A DNA stretch of 8,321 bases from Chloroflexota bacterium (GCA_016189825.1 JACPRR010000191.1:1-8321); one strand, 5' to 3'; shown: positions 1 through 6,099, counted from the stretch's first letter. Made by a program: numbers and translations. The notes: generated by a model not told the origin, from the letters alone.

Positions 1-16
1 ACTCGCGACTTGCCCA

Positions 17-1411
17 TTACCGGCTGCCCCGCATGAGGTAGATGACCCGGTCTGAGCCGCTTATCCTTGCCCAGTCCTCTATGACAAAGTATTCGCGGAA
101 CCCGCTCTCGAAGCCGGCCTGATCATAGTCGGAAAAGATGTCTTCCCTGGTAGCCAGCATCCTCTGCACCTGCGGATCGCTCTTGGGGACGAATTCTATG
201 ATGAGCCAGCGGCAGATGCGGCTGAGGAACCGGGCAACCCTGTCCAGGGGCACGTTGTTGGCGATCGCCAGATGGTGTGCCAGGGCGAGCGCCATCACAG
301 CGTCCGCCGGTCCGCGTTCCACCAGCGACATCCTCTCCTCGTTCTCCCAGCCTATGGCCGGGCTTGGGTTGGATAGGTCTAGCACCAGGGGAAGGACGTT
401 GCCCCCATTTCCTTTTTGGCATTGCAGGTAGTTCTTCTCGACTGCCGCGGGATCAAGGTCGAAAGAGATGGTGGGGATTCCCCTGTCTCCGGCCAGCCGG
501 CTGAACTCGCCGGTGTTGGCGCCAAGGTCCCACAGGCTGGCCGGTTGGGTCCGCTCGATGAACGCGGCGACTACATGCCTTTTGTGCTCGAAGGCTTCCG
601 GGGAATAGCTCGTCTCCTTGTAGTAGTCAGCCCACTGGGTGCCATCGGGCCGCCACTCGAGCCTGTTGGTCGCGGATTCCAGGCTGTCAATGAGTCCCCG
701 GAACGACACCCGCCCCAAGTTGAAGCCCCGCACCTCACCCGTCGCCCGGGCAAAGTGCTTCTGGCTACGGGCATGCAAGTGTATGTGCGAGAGCAAAGAA
801 AACGTGAGCCGGGTACGAAACGGCAGCAGCGAACTCGCCAGGTCCAGTGGCACTCCGTCGATGTAGACCCGCAGCAACTGGCCCAGGCGGACGTCCCTAT
901 GGCTCATCAAGGCCAACGGCGCCAGGAAGTGCTGGCAGAACTGCCGGTAGGCAACCCAGGGTTGGCCTTCCCGGTACTTCTCGAAGGAGAGCGTGTCGAT
1001 AAGCACGGGTCTACCGGCCACGAACTGGACGTTGTAGGCGCTGCAGTCCTTGAGCGACATCCCGAAATCGAGACTCATCTTCTGTATCCGCAGCAGGGCC
1101 AGGGCTGCGTCCTTCAACTCGCTGAAGCACCATTCGTAGGGGTATGACACAAACGGCGCCATGTCGGGCCTTATCACCATCAAGGCGATGCCGGGGCGCG
1201 GGGGCTCCATGGGGACTTCCTCATGCGGGATGAGCAGGCCTGCGGCGGTGAGGCTTCGGTAGAGACCTGAACCCATCAGATGCTCGTAGGCCTCCCGGTA
1301 ACATACGTTTACCTGGCGACATAGCGTGCCCTCTCGCCGGAACACGAATCCGCTCGGGTCCCGGAAGGAGCCGGGCAAGACCGGGCTAGGCGCGGCTACC
1401 GGTCTTGCCAT
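17..1411 (-). CDS. Two-domain protein: kinase-like N-terminal half fused to a class I SAM-dependent methyltransferase
   Basis: 464 residues. The C-terminal half is a class I methyltransferase: motif I is LWDLGANTGEF (about 293-303) and the acidic strand-2 motif is SFDLD (316-320), followed by the later core strands (IIEFVP, 404-409). The N-terminal half resembles a protein-kinase/aminoglycoside-phosphotransferase catalytic core. KDCSAYN (121-127) puts Asp122 five residues before Asn127, as in HRDxxxxN, and ID (Asp139) twelve residues later matches the metal-binding Asp of DFG. Proteins of this build are usually annotated only as SAM-dependent methyltransferases, sometimes as NoeA-like nodulation proteins; the substrate is unknown. 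The ATG start overlaps the last 26 nt of the upstream small membrane-protein gene, which implies translational coupling; GAGG/GGGGAG lies just upstream. It is the last gene in the window of the sigma-led operon. Methyltransferase call firm; kinase-like fold and surface-modifying role inferred. Confidence 0.85.
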   Translation of the reverse strand: MARPVAAPSPVLPGSFRDPSGFVFRREGTLCRQVNVCYREAYEHLMGSGLYRSLTAAGLLIPHEEVPMEPPRPGIALMVIRPDMAPFVSYPYEWCFSELKDAALALLRIQKMSLDFGMSLKDCSAYNVQFVAGRPVLIDTLSFEKYREGQPWVAYRQFCQHFLAPLALMSHRDVRLGQLLRVYIDGVPLDLASSLLPFRTRLTFSLLSHIHLHARSQKHFARATGEVRGFNLGRVSFRGLIDSLESATNRLEWRPDGTQWADYYKETSYSPEAFEHKRHVVAAFIERTQPASLWDLGANTGEFSRLAGDRGIPTISFDLDPAAVEKNYLQCQKGNGGNVLPLVLDLSNPSPAIGWENEERMSLVERGPADAVMALALAHHLAIANNVPLDRVARFLSRICRWLIIEFVPKSDPQVQRMLATREDIFSDYDQAGFESGFREYFVIEDWARISGSDRVIYLMRGSR

Positions 1412-1634
1412 TCCTCGATCTCCCCGGGGATATGTTCTTGAAGAAGACCGCCACGCGCTTCCAGAAAACCTTGGCCGCGAAAAGCGTTCCCGCCACGGCG
1501 CCTATCAACATCTGGATGGCAAGGCTGCCCGTCCCCGGATCCAGGTAGGCGGCAACAGTTGGAGAAGGCGGAGGGTCAAGGGCAGCGATCCCGGCGTACA
1601 TAGTGGGCAGCCAGGACGAAAGTTCAGTTACCAT
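1386..1634 (-). CDS. Small YLDPGTGS-motif membrane protein
   Basis: 82 residues from the ATG at 1634, which has the SD AAAGGA about 6-8 nt upstream. A longer in-frame reading from 1784 would overlap the anti-sigma gene and has no better start. The protein has the motif YLDPGTGS (30-37), one hydrophobic helix (about 39-57), and then a basic aromatic tail (KVFWKRVAVFFKNI, 55-68), ending in a polar Arg/Lys-rich stretch. From memory, short proteins with a Y-[LI]-DPG-[ST]-GS motif followed by a helix and a KxFW stretch recur beside methyltransferases of the type encoded next in this operon, but I know no assigned function. Its 3' end overlaps the methyltransferase start by 26 nt, and it lies 44 nt after the anti-sigma stop. 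A membrane anchor or partner for the downstream enzyme is a reasonable guess only. Confidence 0.8.
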   Translation of the reverse strand: MVTELSSWLPTMYAGIAALDPPPSPTVAAYLDPGTGSLAIQMLIGAVAGTLFAAKVFWKRVAVFFKNISPGRSRNGKTGSRA

Positions 1635-1678
1635 CAAGAGTCCTTTCTGCTGGGTTTCAACGATGATGCCCGGCCCTG

Positions 1679-2818
1679 TCACTCGTCCTTTGGCCGGAAG
1701 AAATAACCCTTGCCCCAGGTGGCTACCGGCACGTCTCGGACCGAGGTCACCGTCGCGGCCGGCAGATCTATCTTCACGATCCACCGGTCTTCGCCCAGGC
1801 TGAGAAGCACGGAGGCCTTGTCCGCCATCTTCCCATTGCCCGTCGCCACGCTGATGACACTGGCGCCCCTGTCCATCAGATCGACCACCACCGCGTCGGA
1901 CCGGGCGATGTCCACGATCTGGTCATACGATTGGCCTGCGACGAGGGAAGACCACAGATACGTGCGCGTTGGCGCCGGCGAGATATCAAGAACGGCGCCG
2001 CCGGCCAACTCGACCCGGGCCAGCCACTGGCGGCCATATGCCGCCAGCAACACTCCCGCTTGCCTGCTCTCGCTCCATACCCGCACTTCGCCACCAGATA
2101 GCTCAATCTTCAGGCCGGATGGCAAGAGGTACGCGCCTTTGACAACCCACCCTGCCCGCAGAAGGCGCTGGGGCAGAGGGTCCGCTTCCAGTATGCCGGT
2201 CGCCTTCGCCTCGTCTTCTTTCTCCAGCGTCAGGGCAGTCAGCCTGTACTGCCTGGTGGTGACCTCCCTATCCAGGTCCACGTAGGTGAGGATGTACTCG
2301 CCGGAGGGCCCCAGACTCAGCACGTATCCCACGGCACCTGAGACCCGGGCGGTGTGCCTCGACGGCTCGCCCTCGAGCAGTACCTGTGCTTCGGGAGCGT
2401 CCCCCACGATTTGGGCCGCAAGCGCTTCTTGCGAGGGACCGAATATCCGTTGCACCGATGCCACAGTGCCAAAGATCAGGGCCACAGCTAGAAGGCCGGC
2501 CAGGACAAGCTGGACCGCAGTATTTTCCAGAACAAGCGCCCCTGCGCGAGCCAGGACAGCCCTGATTCCGACCCGCCTGTGCCGCCCCAAACCGGAAAGC
2601 CGTTGCCGCAGCTCGAACCACGACCATGGCGGAGCGACTCTTTTGGACATCGAACTGGCGCCCTGTCGAAGCAACTCCTGCGATGCAGACAGCGCCTCCA
2701 ACTCCCTCCGGCACCGCACACACTCGGACAGGTGGAGCGCAATAGCCCGGCCTTGTTCACCCGCTAGTTCATCGTTGAGGTAGTAGAGGAGCTTCTCGCC
2801 GACATCCTTACAGCGCAT
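1679..2818 (-). CDS. Membrane anti-sigma factor with zinc-finger head and PepSY-like extracytoplasmic repeats
   Basis: 379 residues. The cytoplasmic N-terminus is a putative zinc-finger anti-sigma domain (ZAS/zf-HC2): Cys3 plus H29-x3-C33-x2-C36, within the usual 'LxxYLxxEL...HLxxCxxCRREL' context. One transmembrane helix spans about 99-122. The long outer part looks like three diverged copies of one unit (about 134-190, 206-280, 301-362). Each begins with a helix patterned IxxxDxxxxxLLxxG and ends in a strand pair reading xVDLxxxxVTxV, which resembles PepSY-like sensor modules. The start codon overlaps the end of the sigma gene by 11 nt, so the two are translationally coupled, as is typical for a sigma/anti-sigma pair. 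It presumably holds the ECF sigma factor inactive until an outside signal releases it. The anti-sigma call is strong; the repeat interpretation is mine. Confidence 0.88.
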   Translation of the reverse strand: MRCKDVGEKLLYYLNDELAGEQGRAIALHLSECVRCRRELEALSASQELLRQGASSMSKRVAPPWSWFELRQRLSGLGRHRRVGIRAVLARAGALVLENTAVQLVLAGLLAVALIFGTVASVQRIFGPSQEALAAQIVGDAPEAQVLLEGEPSRHTARVSGAVGYVLSLGPSGEYILTYVDLDREVTTRQYRLTALTLEKEDEAKATGILEADPLPQRLLRAGWVVKGAYLLPSGLKIELSGGEVRVWSESRQAGVLLAAYGRQWLARVELAGGAVLDISPAPTRTYLWSSLVAGQSYDQIVDIARSDAVVVDLMDRGASVISVATGNGKMADKASVLLSLGEDRWIVKIDLPAATVTSVRDVPVATWGKGYFFRPKDE

Positions 2819-3359
2819 CAGAGACCTCCTCCGTTCTCGGGTCCATTAGCCTGGCGCTCATCGTCCGCATTGCCGTATTGAGCCGCGACTTCACCGTGCC
2901 CTGAGGTATCCCCAGTATCCGGGCAATCTCGTCATATGCCAGCCCATGGAAGTATTTCAGGACGACAACCGAACGGTGCTTGCCGTCCAGGCAGTCCAAC
3001 GCCTGTAAGGCCAGGTCCCTGGTCTCCAGCCTTGAGTGCGCCGGTTCTACTGACGGCTGGAACCCTTTGCCCACCGCCCGGTCGAGTGAGAGCGCGCCGG
3101 TCCGTTTCTTCTTGCGATACACGTCGATGGACAGGTTGACGGTCACCCGGTGCAACCAGCGCCGGAATGCGTCCTCGTCGCCATCGAACTTGGGCCGGGA
3201 TTCATAGACCTTGATGAACGTGGCCTGGAGGAGGTCCTGGGCCTCGCTCTCGTCGCGGAGCATCCCCAGGGCAGTCCTGAAGACCATGTCTTTATGGCGC
3301 TGGTAGAGCGCCTCAAAGACATCCATGTCGCTTGGTCCGCGCTGCTTGGTCATGCTCAC
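2808..3359 (-). CDS. ECF-family RNA polymerase sigma factor
   Basis: 183 residues, the normal size for a group IV (extracytoplasmic function) sigma factor. Region 2 spans about 13-82, including LYQRHKDMVFRTALGML, EAQDLLQATFIKVY and the promoter-melting/-10 recognition stretch FRRWLHRVTVNLSIDVYRKK. Region 4 spans about 113-170 with a clear helix-turn-helix, YDEIARILGIPQGTVKSRL. There is no sigma region 1.1 or 3. I use the GTG at 3359 because AGGA lies 7 nt upstream; an ATG two codons in (3353) is the alternative. The gene overlaps the anti-sigma gene by 11 nt and leads a four-gene minus-strand operon. A good ECF-type promoter sits immediately upstream, consistent with autoregulation. Confidence 0.95.
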   Translation of the reverse strand: MSMTKQRGPSDMDVFEALYQRHKDMVFRTALGMLRDESEAQDLLQATFIKVYESRPKFDGDEDAFRRWLHRVTVNLSIDVYRKKKRTGALSLDRAVGKGFQPSVEPAHSRLETRDLALQALDCLDGKHRSVVVLKYFHGLAYDEIARILGIPQGTVKSRLNTAMRTMSARLMDPRTEEVSDAL

Positions 3360-3377
3360 TCGCGGGTCCTACAGACA

Positions 3378-3407
3378 TATAAACGAAATCCGCGGGCAAA
3401 AAGTTCA
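3378..3407 (-). promoter_or_regulatory. ECF-type promoter of the sigma/anti-sigma operon
   Basis: On the minus strand a -35 element TGAACT (3402-3407), extended by a T-run, is followed after exactly 16 nt by CGTTTA (3380-3385, continuing as CGTTTATA). This matches the general ECF layout (GAAC-type -35, about 16-17 nt, CGT-type -10). Transcription would start near 3372, just ahead of the AGGA Shine-Dalgarno (3367-3370) and the GTG start at 3359, giving a very short leader. No better sigma-70 promoter is seen in this gap. Confidence 0.65.
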
Positions 3408-3498
3408 TCCACACTTGGTGCTGTGGGCCAGGGTGGGTGTCTCAGTGTCCAGGTTGCCGGAGAAGGACAATCGAATAGCTCTGGCCGGAAGGGCCTCC

Positions 3499-3978
3499 TC
3501 ACCCCCGCCTCAGAGCGGCCTCGAACACCGCCCTCAGCAACAGCGAAACCAAGAACGTTGCCGCGCCCAGCACGAGCATCAGGTTCGATGCAGAACTGGA
3601 AACCGGTCGTGCTGGCAGTTGCCCTCGCACCGCACCCCAGCCTCCGGGCGCCAGCCGGCGTACCAGGGCCAGGGTGCCTGCGGCCAGCAGCAGCTTCAAT
3701 CCCAGCAAAGCGAGGTAGACACCGTTGACCTCCGCCCGCGCCAGCCGGTCAAGCCCGAGCACCAGGCCGCTGGCCACGATGATTGCCAGGAATCCCTCCA
3801 CCAGTTTGGACCTCTGTGACTTGACTTGTTGGAAGCGCTCCGCTTCAACCCCAGATGAGCCCTTCGGAGCCGCAAGGCGAAGGTTGAGCAGGTAGAACAT
3901 GCATCCCCCGACCAGTGCCGCAGCCGCCAGGACATGAAGCCACCGTACCGCGAGCAGAACAATATCAGCAATCCCCAT
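3499..3978 (-). CDS. CopD/DUF2269-like four-helix integral membrane protein
   Basis: 159 residues with four hydrophobic helices at about 5-32, 58-76, 87-107 and 130-150. The first helix carries RWLHVLAAAALVGGCMFY (12-29). This 'WLHVLxxxxxxGGxxFY' pattern is typical of the CopD/DUF2269/DUF4149-like group of small membrane proteins, where the helix-1 His is conserved and has been proposed to bind haem or copper. The start ATG has AAGGGA about 10 nt upstream. The gene is divergent from the SHOCT/PepSY cluster, sharing the 90-nt region 3979-4068, and is separated by 139 nt from the sigma gene downstream on the same strand, which has its own promoter. A role in copper or redox handling is possible from family and context, but the exact family is uncertain without a profile search. 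Confidence 0.7.
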   Translation of the reverse strand: MGIADIVLLAVRWLHVLAAAALVGGCMFYLLNLRLAAPKGSSGVEAERFQQVKSQRSKLVEGFLAIIVASGLVLGLDRLARAEVNGVYLALLGLKLLLAAGTLALVRRLAPGGWGAVRGQLPARPVSSSASNLMLVLGAATFLVSLLLRAVFEAALRRG

Positions 3979-3991
3979 AGCTTCTGAGTCC

Positions 3992-4009
3992 CTTCACACG
4001 GGCTTCACA
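3992..4009. promoter_or_regulatory. 7-4-7 direct repeat, candidate OmpR/PhoB-family operator
   Basis: CTTCACA occurs at 3992-3998 and again at 4003-4009, giving two 7-mers separated by 4 nt (11-bp period). That is the arrangement bound by tandem dimers of OmpR/PhoB-type winged-helix regulators. The repeat lies 14 nt upstream of the CopD-like start on one side and about 60 nt upstream of the first SHOCT gene on the other. A possible extended -10 for the plus-strand genes (TGCTACCAT, 4016-4024) begins 6 nt after the repeat, with its hexamer 9 nt after it, so the repeat would replace a -35 box, which is absent here. No regulator gene is in the window; assignment is by layout only. Confidence 0.35.
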
Positions 4010-4015
4010 AACTCA

Positions 4016-4055
4016 TGCTACCATCTTGTTGTCGCTGGATGCCAGCGGATACACT
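4016..4055 (+). promoter_or_regulatory. Candidate promoter region of the SHOCT/PepSY cluster, with a 15-nt dyad
   Basis: There are two readings. (a) Extended -10 TGCTACCAT (4016-4024) downstream of the 7-4-7 repeat, giving a start near 4031. (b) TTGTTG (4026-4031), an 18-nt spacer and TACACT (4050-4055). In (b) the perfect dyad CGCTGG-ATG-CCAGCG (4033-4047) sits centred in the spacer, like a MerR-family operator, but transcription would start at or inside the ribosome-binding site, which weakens it. In (a) the same dyad would be a hairpin at the 5' end of the transcript. I favour (a) slightly. Confidence 0.3.
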
Positions 4056-4068
4056 ATGGAGGTAACAC

Positions 4069-4434
4069 GTGAACAAGAATCATAAGACGGCCCTGATCGC
4101 AGGCGGGGTTGTACTCCTGGCACTGGTAGCGCTCTCCTTTGCCGGTGGGGGCTACGGATGGCAAGGGGGAGGCTGGGGCATGATGGGACCCGGAATGATG
4201 GGCAGCTCGGGCATGATGGGCGGCTCCGGGGGTGGCGGGTGGACGCTAATACTCATGGTCGCCGTCCTGGTGCTGGTGGTCTGGGCCATAGTCGCGCTCG
4301 TGCGCGGGGCCGGGGCCGGGGACAACGCCTACACCGGATACGGCGAATCGGCACTGGAGGCGCTCCGGAAGCGATATGCCCGGGGTGACATCAGCAAACA
4401 GGAGTTTGAAGAGAAAAGGAGAGACCTGGTGTAA
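4069..4434 (+). CDS. SHOCT-domain membrane protein with Met-rich GMMG tract
   Basis: 121 residues. The GTG start is set by a perfect GGAGG (4058-4062), 6 nt upstream. Order: hydrophobic helix (about 8-25), Gly/Met-rich loop with GMMG, PGMMG and SGMMGG (about 37-52), second helix (58-79), and a C-terminal SHOCT motif (about 93-121: SALEALRKRYARGDISKQEFEEKR). SHOCT is a short helical C-terminal domain common in small bacterial membrane proteins; it is thought to mediate oligomerisation or protein contacts. Met-rich loops in envelope proteins often bind Cu(I), which is suggestive but unproven here. The stop codon is followed after 1 nt by the next start, and the downstream gene is a shortened paralogue. 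The two helices place the Met-rich loop either outside or inside the cell depending on topology, which cannot be fixed from sequence alone. Confidence 0.85.
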   Translation: MNKNHKTALIAGGVVLLALVALSFAGGGYGWQGGGWGMMGPGMMGSSGMMGGSGGGGWTLILMVAVLVLVVWAIVALVRGAGAGDNAYTGYGESALEALRKRYARGDISKQEFEEKRRDLV

Positions 4435-4435
4435 C

Positions 4436-4633
4436 ATGGGGATAGTATTCATGATACTAGTTCCGGTCCTGGTCGTATGGGCCATCATTGCGCTGGCGCG
4501 CGGCGACAACTGGTCCGGCGGCCAGCGCCATTCCGGCCATGCTGAGTCCGCCATGGAGTTGCTCAAGAGAAGGTACGCCCGCGGCGAAATCGGCAAGGAG
4601 GAGTTCGAGGAGAAGAAGAGGGCCCTGGCCTGA
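4436..4633 (+). CDS. Second, shorter SHOCT-domain protein (tandem paralogue)
   Basis: 65 residues from ATG 4436, one base after the preceding stop, so translation is probably coupled; the AGGAG at 4417-4421 is 14 nt away, rather far. An upstream in-frame ATG at 4376 lies inside the previous gene and is not needed. The protein has one helix (about 2-22) with VLVVWAIIALARG, matching VLVVWAIVALVRG of the neighbour. A SHOCT motif follows (38-65: SAMELLKRRYARGEIGKEEF...), matching the neighbour nearly residue by residue. The first helix and Met-rich loop of the neighbour are missing, so this looks like a partial tandem duplication. Function is unknown; it may associate with the longer copy through the SHOCT helices. 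Confidence 0.85.
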   Translation: MGIVFMILVPVLVVWAIIALARGDNWSGGQRHSGHAESAMELLKRRYARGEIGKEEFEEKKRALA

Positions 4634-4640
4634 CAGGGCC
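4621..4640 (+). repeat. Hairpin spanning the SHOCT2 stop codon
   Basis: GGCCCTG (4621-4627) and CAGGGCC (4634-4640) form a perfect 7-bp stem whose 6-nt loop holds the TGA stop at 4631-4633. There is no T-run after it, so it is not a standard terminator. It lies between the SHOCT2 gene and the PepSY lipoprotein gene and could affect coupling or mRNA processing. Confidence 0.5.
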
Positions 4641-4653
4641 TGCGGGGGTGACT

Positions 4654-5346
4654 ATGAGGAGACTCTTATTGGTTGGAGCAGCCGCATTGCTGGTAGCGGC
4701 GGTATTGTCTGCTGCCTGCGCCCCGGGCTGGGGCCCGATGCCTTTCGGCGGCGGCCCAGGTGGCATGATGGGTGGCGGAGGAATGATGGGAGGGCAAGGT
4801 GGCATGATGGGCGGCCAGGGCACCTCCAACCCGTCAGCCAGGCCCATCGGCATCGACCGGGCTGCCGAGGCGGCGCGAAACTACATTCGTGGCTACGGCG
4901 CCAAACTGTCCGTGACGGAGGTCATGGAGTTCGCCTGGAACTACTATGCCGAGGTCGAGGAGAAGGACACGGGCATCCACGCCATGGAGCTGCTGGTGGA
5001 CAAGTTCAGCGGCGCCGTCTCGCCGGAGATGGGGCCGAACATGATGTGGAACGCGAAGTACAGCCCGATGGCCGGGATGATGGGAGGCAGCTACCAGGGC
5101 GGCGCAACAACCGTCGCCATGCCGGTTACGCCAGAAAAAGCGGCACAACTGGCACAGCAGTTCCTGGACACAAACATCCCTGGCCTCGCGGTCGACGGCG
5201 CCGACGCTTTCTACGGCTACTACACACTGCACACTTTGAAGAACGGCGAGGTCGAGGGCATGCTCAGCGTGAACGGGTTCACCGGCGCCGTGTGGTACCA
5301 CACCTGGCATGGCCCGTTCGTCGCGATGAAGGACTTCGGAGGGTAG
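4654..5346 (+). CDS. Met-rich probable lipoprotein with two PepSY-like repeats
   Basis: 230 residues from ATG 4654, with GGGGGTGA just upstream; a GTG at 4648 would add two residues and lies within that SD. The N-terminus is a signal sequence (RRLLLVGAAALLVAAVL) ending at SAAC, a slightly atypical lipobox with Ser at -3; Cys22 would be lipidated. A Gly/Met tract follows with three GGMMGG-type units (about 37-54), and a GMMGGS near 141-146. The rest contains two similar units, about 66-125 and 158-213. Each has a helix patterned AAxxAxxxx, then a strand ending in YY, and then a strand ending in FSGAV or FTGAV, which is a PepSY-like pattern. It is cotranscribed with the SHOCT genes. It is probably a surface-attached metal- or peptide-binding protein; the ligand is unknown. 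Confidence 0.8.
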   Translation: MRRLLLVGAAALLVAAVLSAACAPGWGPMPFGGGPGGMMGGGGMMGGQGGMMGGQGTSNPSARPIGIDRAAEAARNYIRGYGAKLSVTEVMEFAWNYYAEVEEKDTGIHAMELLVDKFSGAVSPEMGPNMMWNAKYSPMAGMMGGSYQGGATTVAMPVTPEKAAQLAQQFLDTNIPGLAVDGADAFYGYYTLHTLKNGEVEGMLSVNGFTGAVWYHTWHGPFVAMKDFGG

Positions 5347-5406
5347 CGCAGGGGCCTGGTCCATTTCCTTGCTGGATCGAGATGCCCCGACCTGAAAGAG
5401 GTAACA

Positions 5407-6099
5407 TTGGCCAGCGATACCACCGGACCGGGAAGCCCTCACTATCCTTCCTACTACAGGCCAGGGCTGTGGAAGGCCCTGGCCCCGGCCTACGACCCCC
5501 TGGTAAGGCTCGTCTTTAGCTTCTTCGGAGGCGAGCGCCGGGTGCGGCGGGCGATCGTAGAGTTTGCTGACTTGCATCCGGGAGAGCAAGCGCTCGATGT
5601 AGGCTGTGGCACAGGCTCTCTGACAGTCATGCTTGGCGAGCGGGTGGGGCCCGGTGGCCGCGCCGTAGGAGTGGACCTTTCGGCGGCGATGATAGGCCGC
5701 GCCAGCCGCAAGACTCGTGTGCCCTGGGTCTCCTTCAAGATGGCGAACACCGAATCGCTGCCTTTCCCTGATGGTTCCTTTGACAAGGCCTTCCTCTCTT
5801 TCTCCATCCACGAGATGCCGGAGGCTGCCAGGGCCAACACGCTGAGAGAGATAGGGCGGGTACTGAAGGCCAGCGGCGGCCTTTTTGTCCTGGAATACGC
5901 CCTACCGGAGAACCCCCTGGCCCGCCTGCTGACGAAAGCTTTCATCCGCCTGGCGGAGGAGGAGCCGGCGCGCCGGATGGTGCTGCAGCGAACCCTGGTC
6001 TCCGAGGTCGAGCGGGCTGGCTTCGCCGTGATCAGGCAGCAGCTATATGCTGCGCCTATCCAGATGCTTTCCGCGGTGAAGGCGCCTAGCGCGAAGTAG
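5407..6099 (+). CDS. UbiE/MenG-type class I SAM-dependent methyltransferase
   Basis: 230 residues from a TTG start, chosen because GAGG lies 5 nt upstream and no in-frame ATG or GTG fits. It has the SAM-binding motif I ALDVGCGTGS (62-71), motif II acidic residue in VGVDLS (Asp90), and NTESLPFPDGSFD (114-126), the signature-like stretch of the UbiE/Methyltransf_11 group. The later FLSFSIHEMPE and REIGRVLKASGG complete the Rossmann core. Before the fold, the segment YDPLVRLVFSFFGG resembles the membrane-facing helix often seen in quinone and lipid methyltransferases. It lies 60 nt after the PepSY lipoprotein gene on the same strand and may be cotranscribed. The substrate is not predictable; a true menaquinone methyltransferase would normally sit with quinone genes, so this is more likely an accessory enzyme. 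Confidence 0.85.
   Translation: MASDTTGPGSPHYPSYYRPGLWKALAPAYDPLVRLVFSFFGGERRVRRAIVEFADLHPGEQALDVGCGTGSLTVMLGERVGPGGRAVGVDLSAAMIGRASRKTRVPWVSFKMANTESLPFPDGSFDKAFLSFSIHEMPEAARANTLREIGRVLKASGGLFVLEYALPENPLARLLTKAFIRLAEEEPARRMVLQRTLVSEVERAGFAVIRQQLYAAPIQMLSAVKAPSAK

Noticed and set aside
416..1147. 243-codon plus-strand frame
   Set aside because: Antisense to the kinase-like/methyltransferase gene, whose motifs are unmistakable.
1635..1784. N-terminal extension of the YLDPGTGS protein
   Set aside because: It would overlap the anti-sigma gene by over 100 nt; ATG 1634 has a good SD and the extension has no motif.
4488..5519. 343-codon plus-strand frame across the SHOCT2 and lipoprotein genes
   Set aside because: Arg/Gly-rich translation with no domain; it overlaps genes with clear motifs and SD sites in other frames. 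It is a by-product of high GC.
4834..5811. 325-codon minus-strand frame
   Set aside because: Antisense to the PepSY lipoprotein and the UbiE-type methyltransferase; no recognisable fold or SD.
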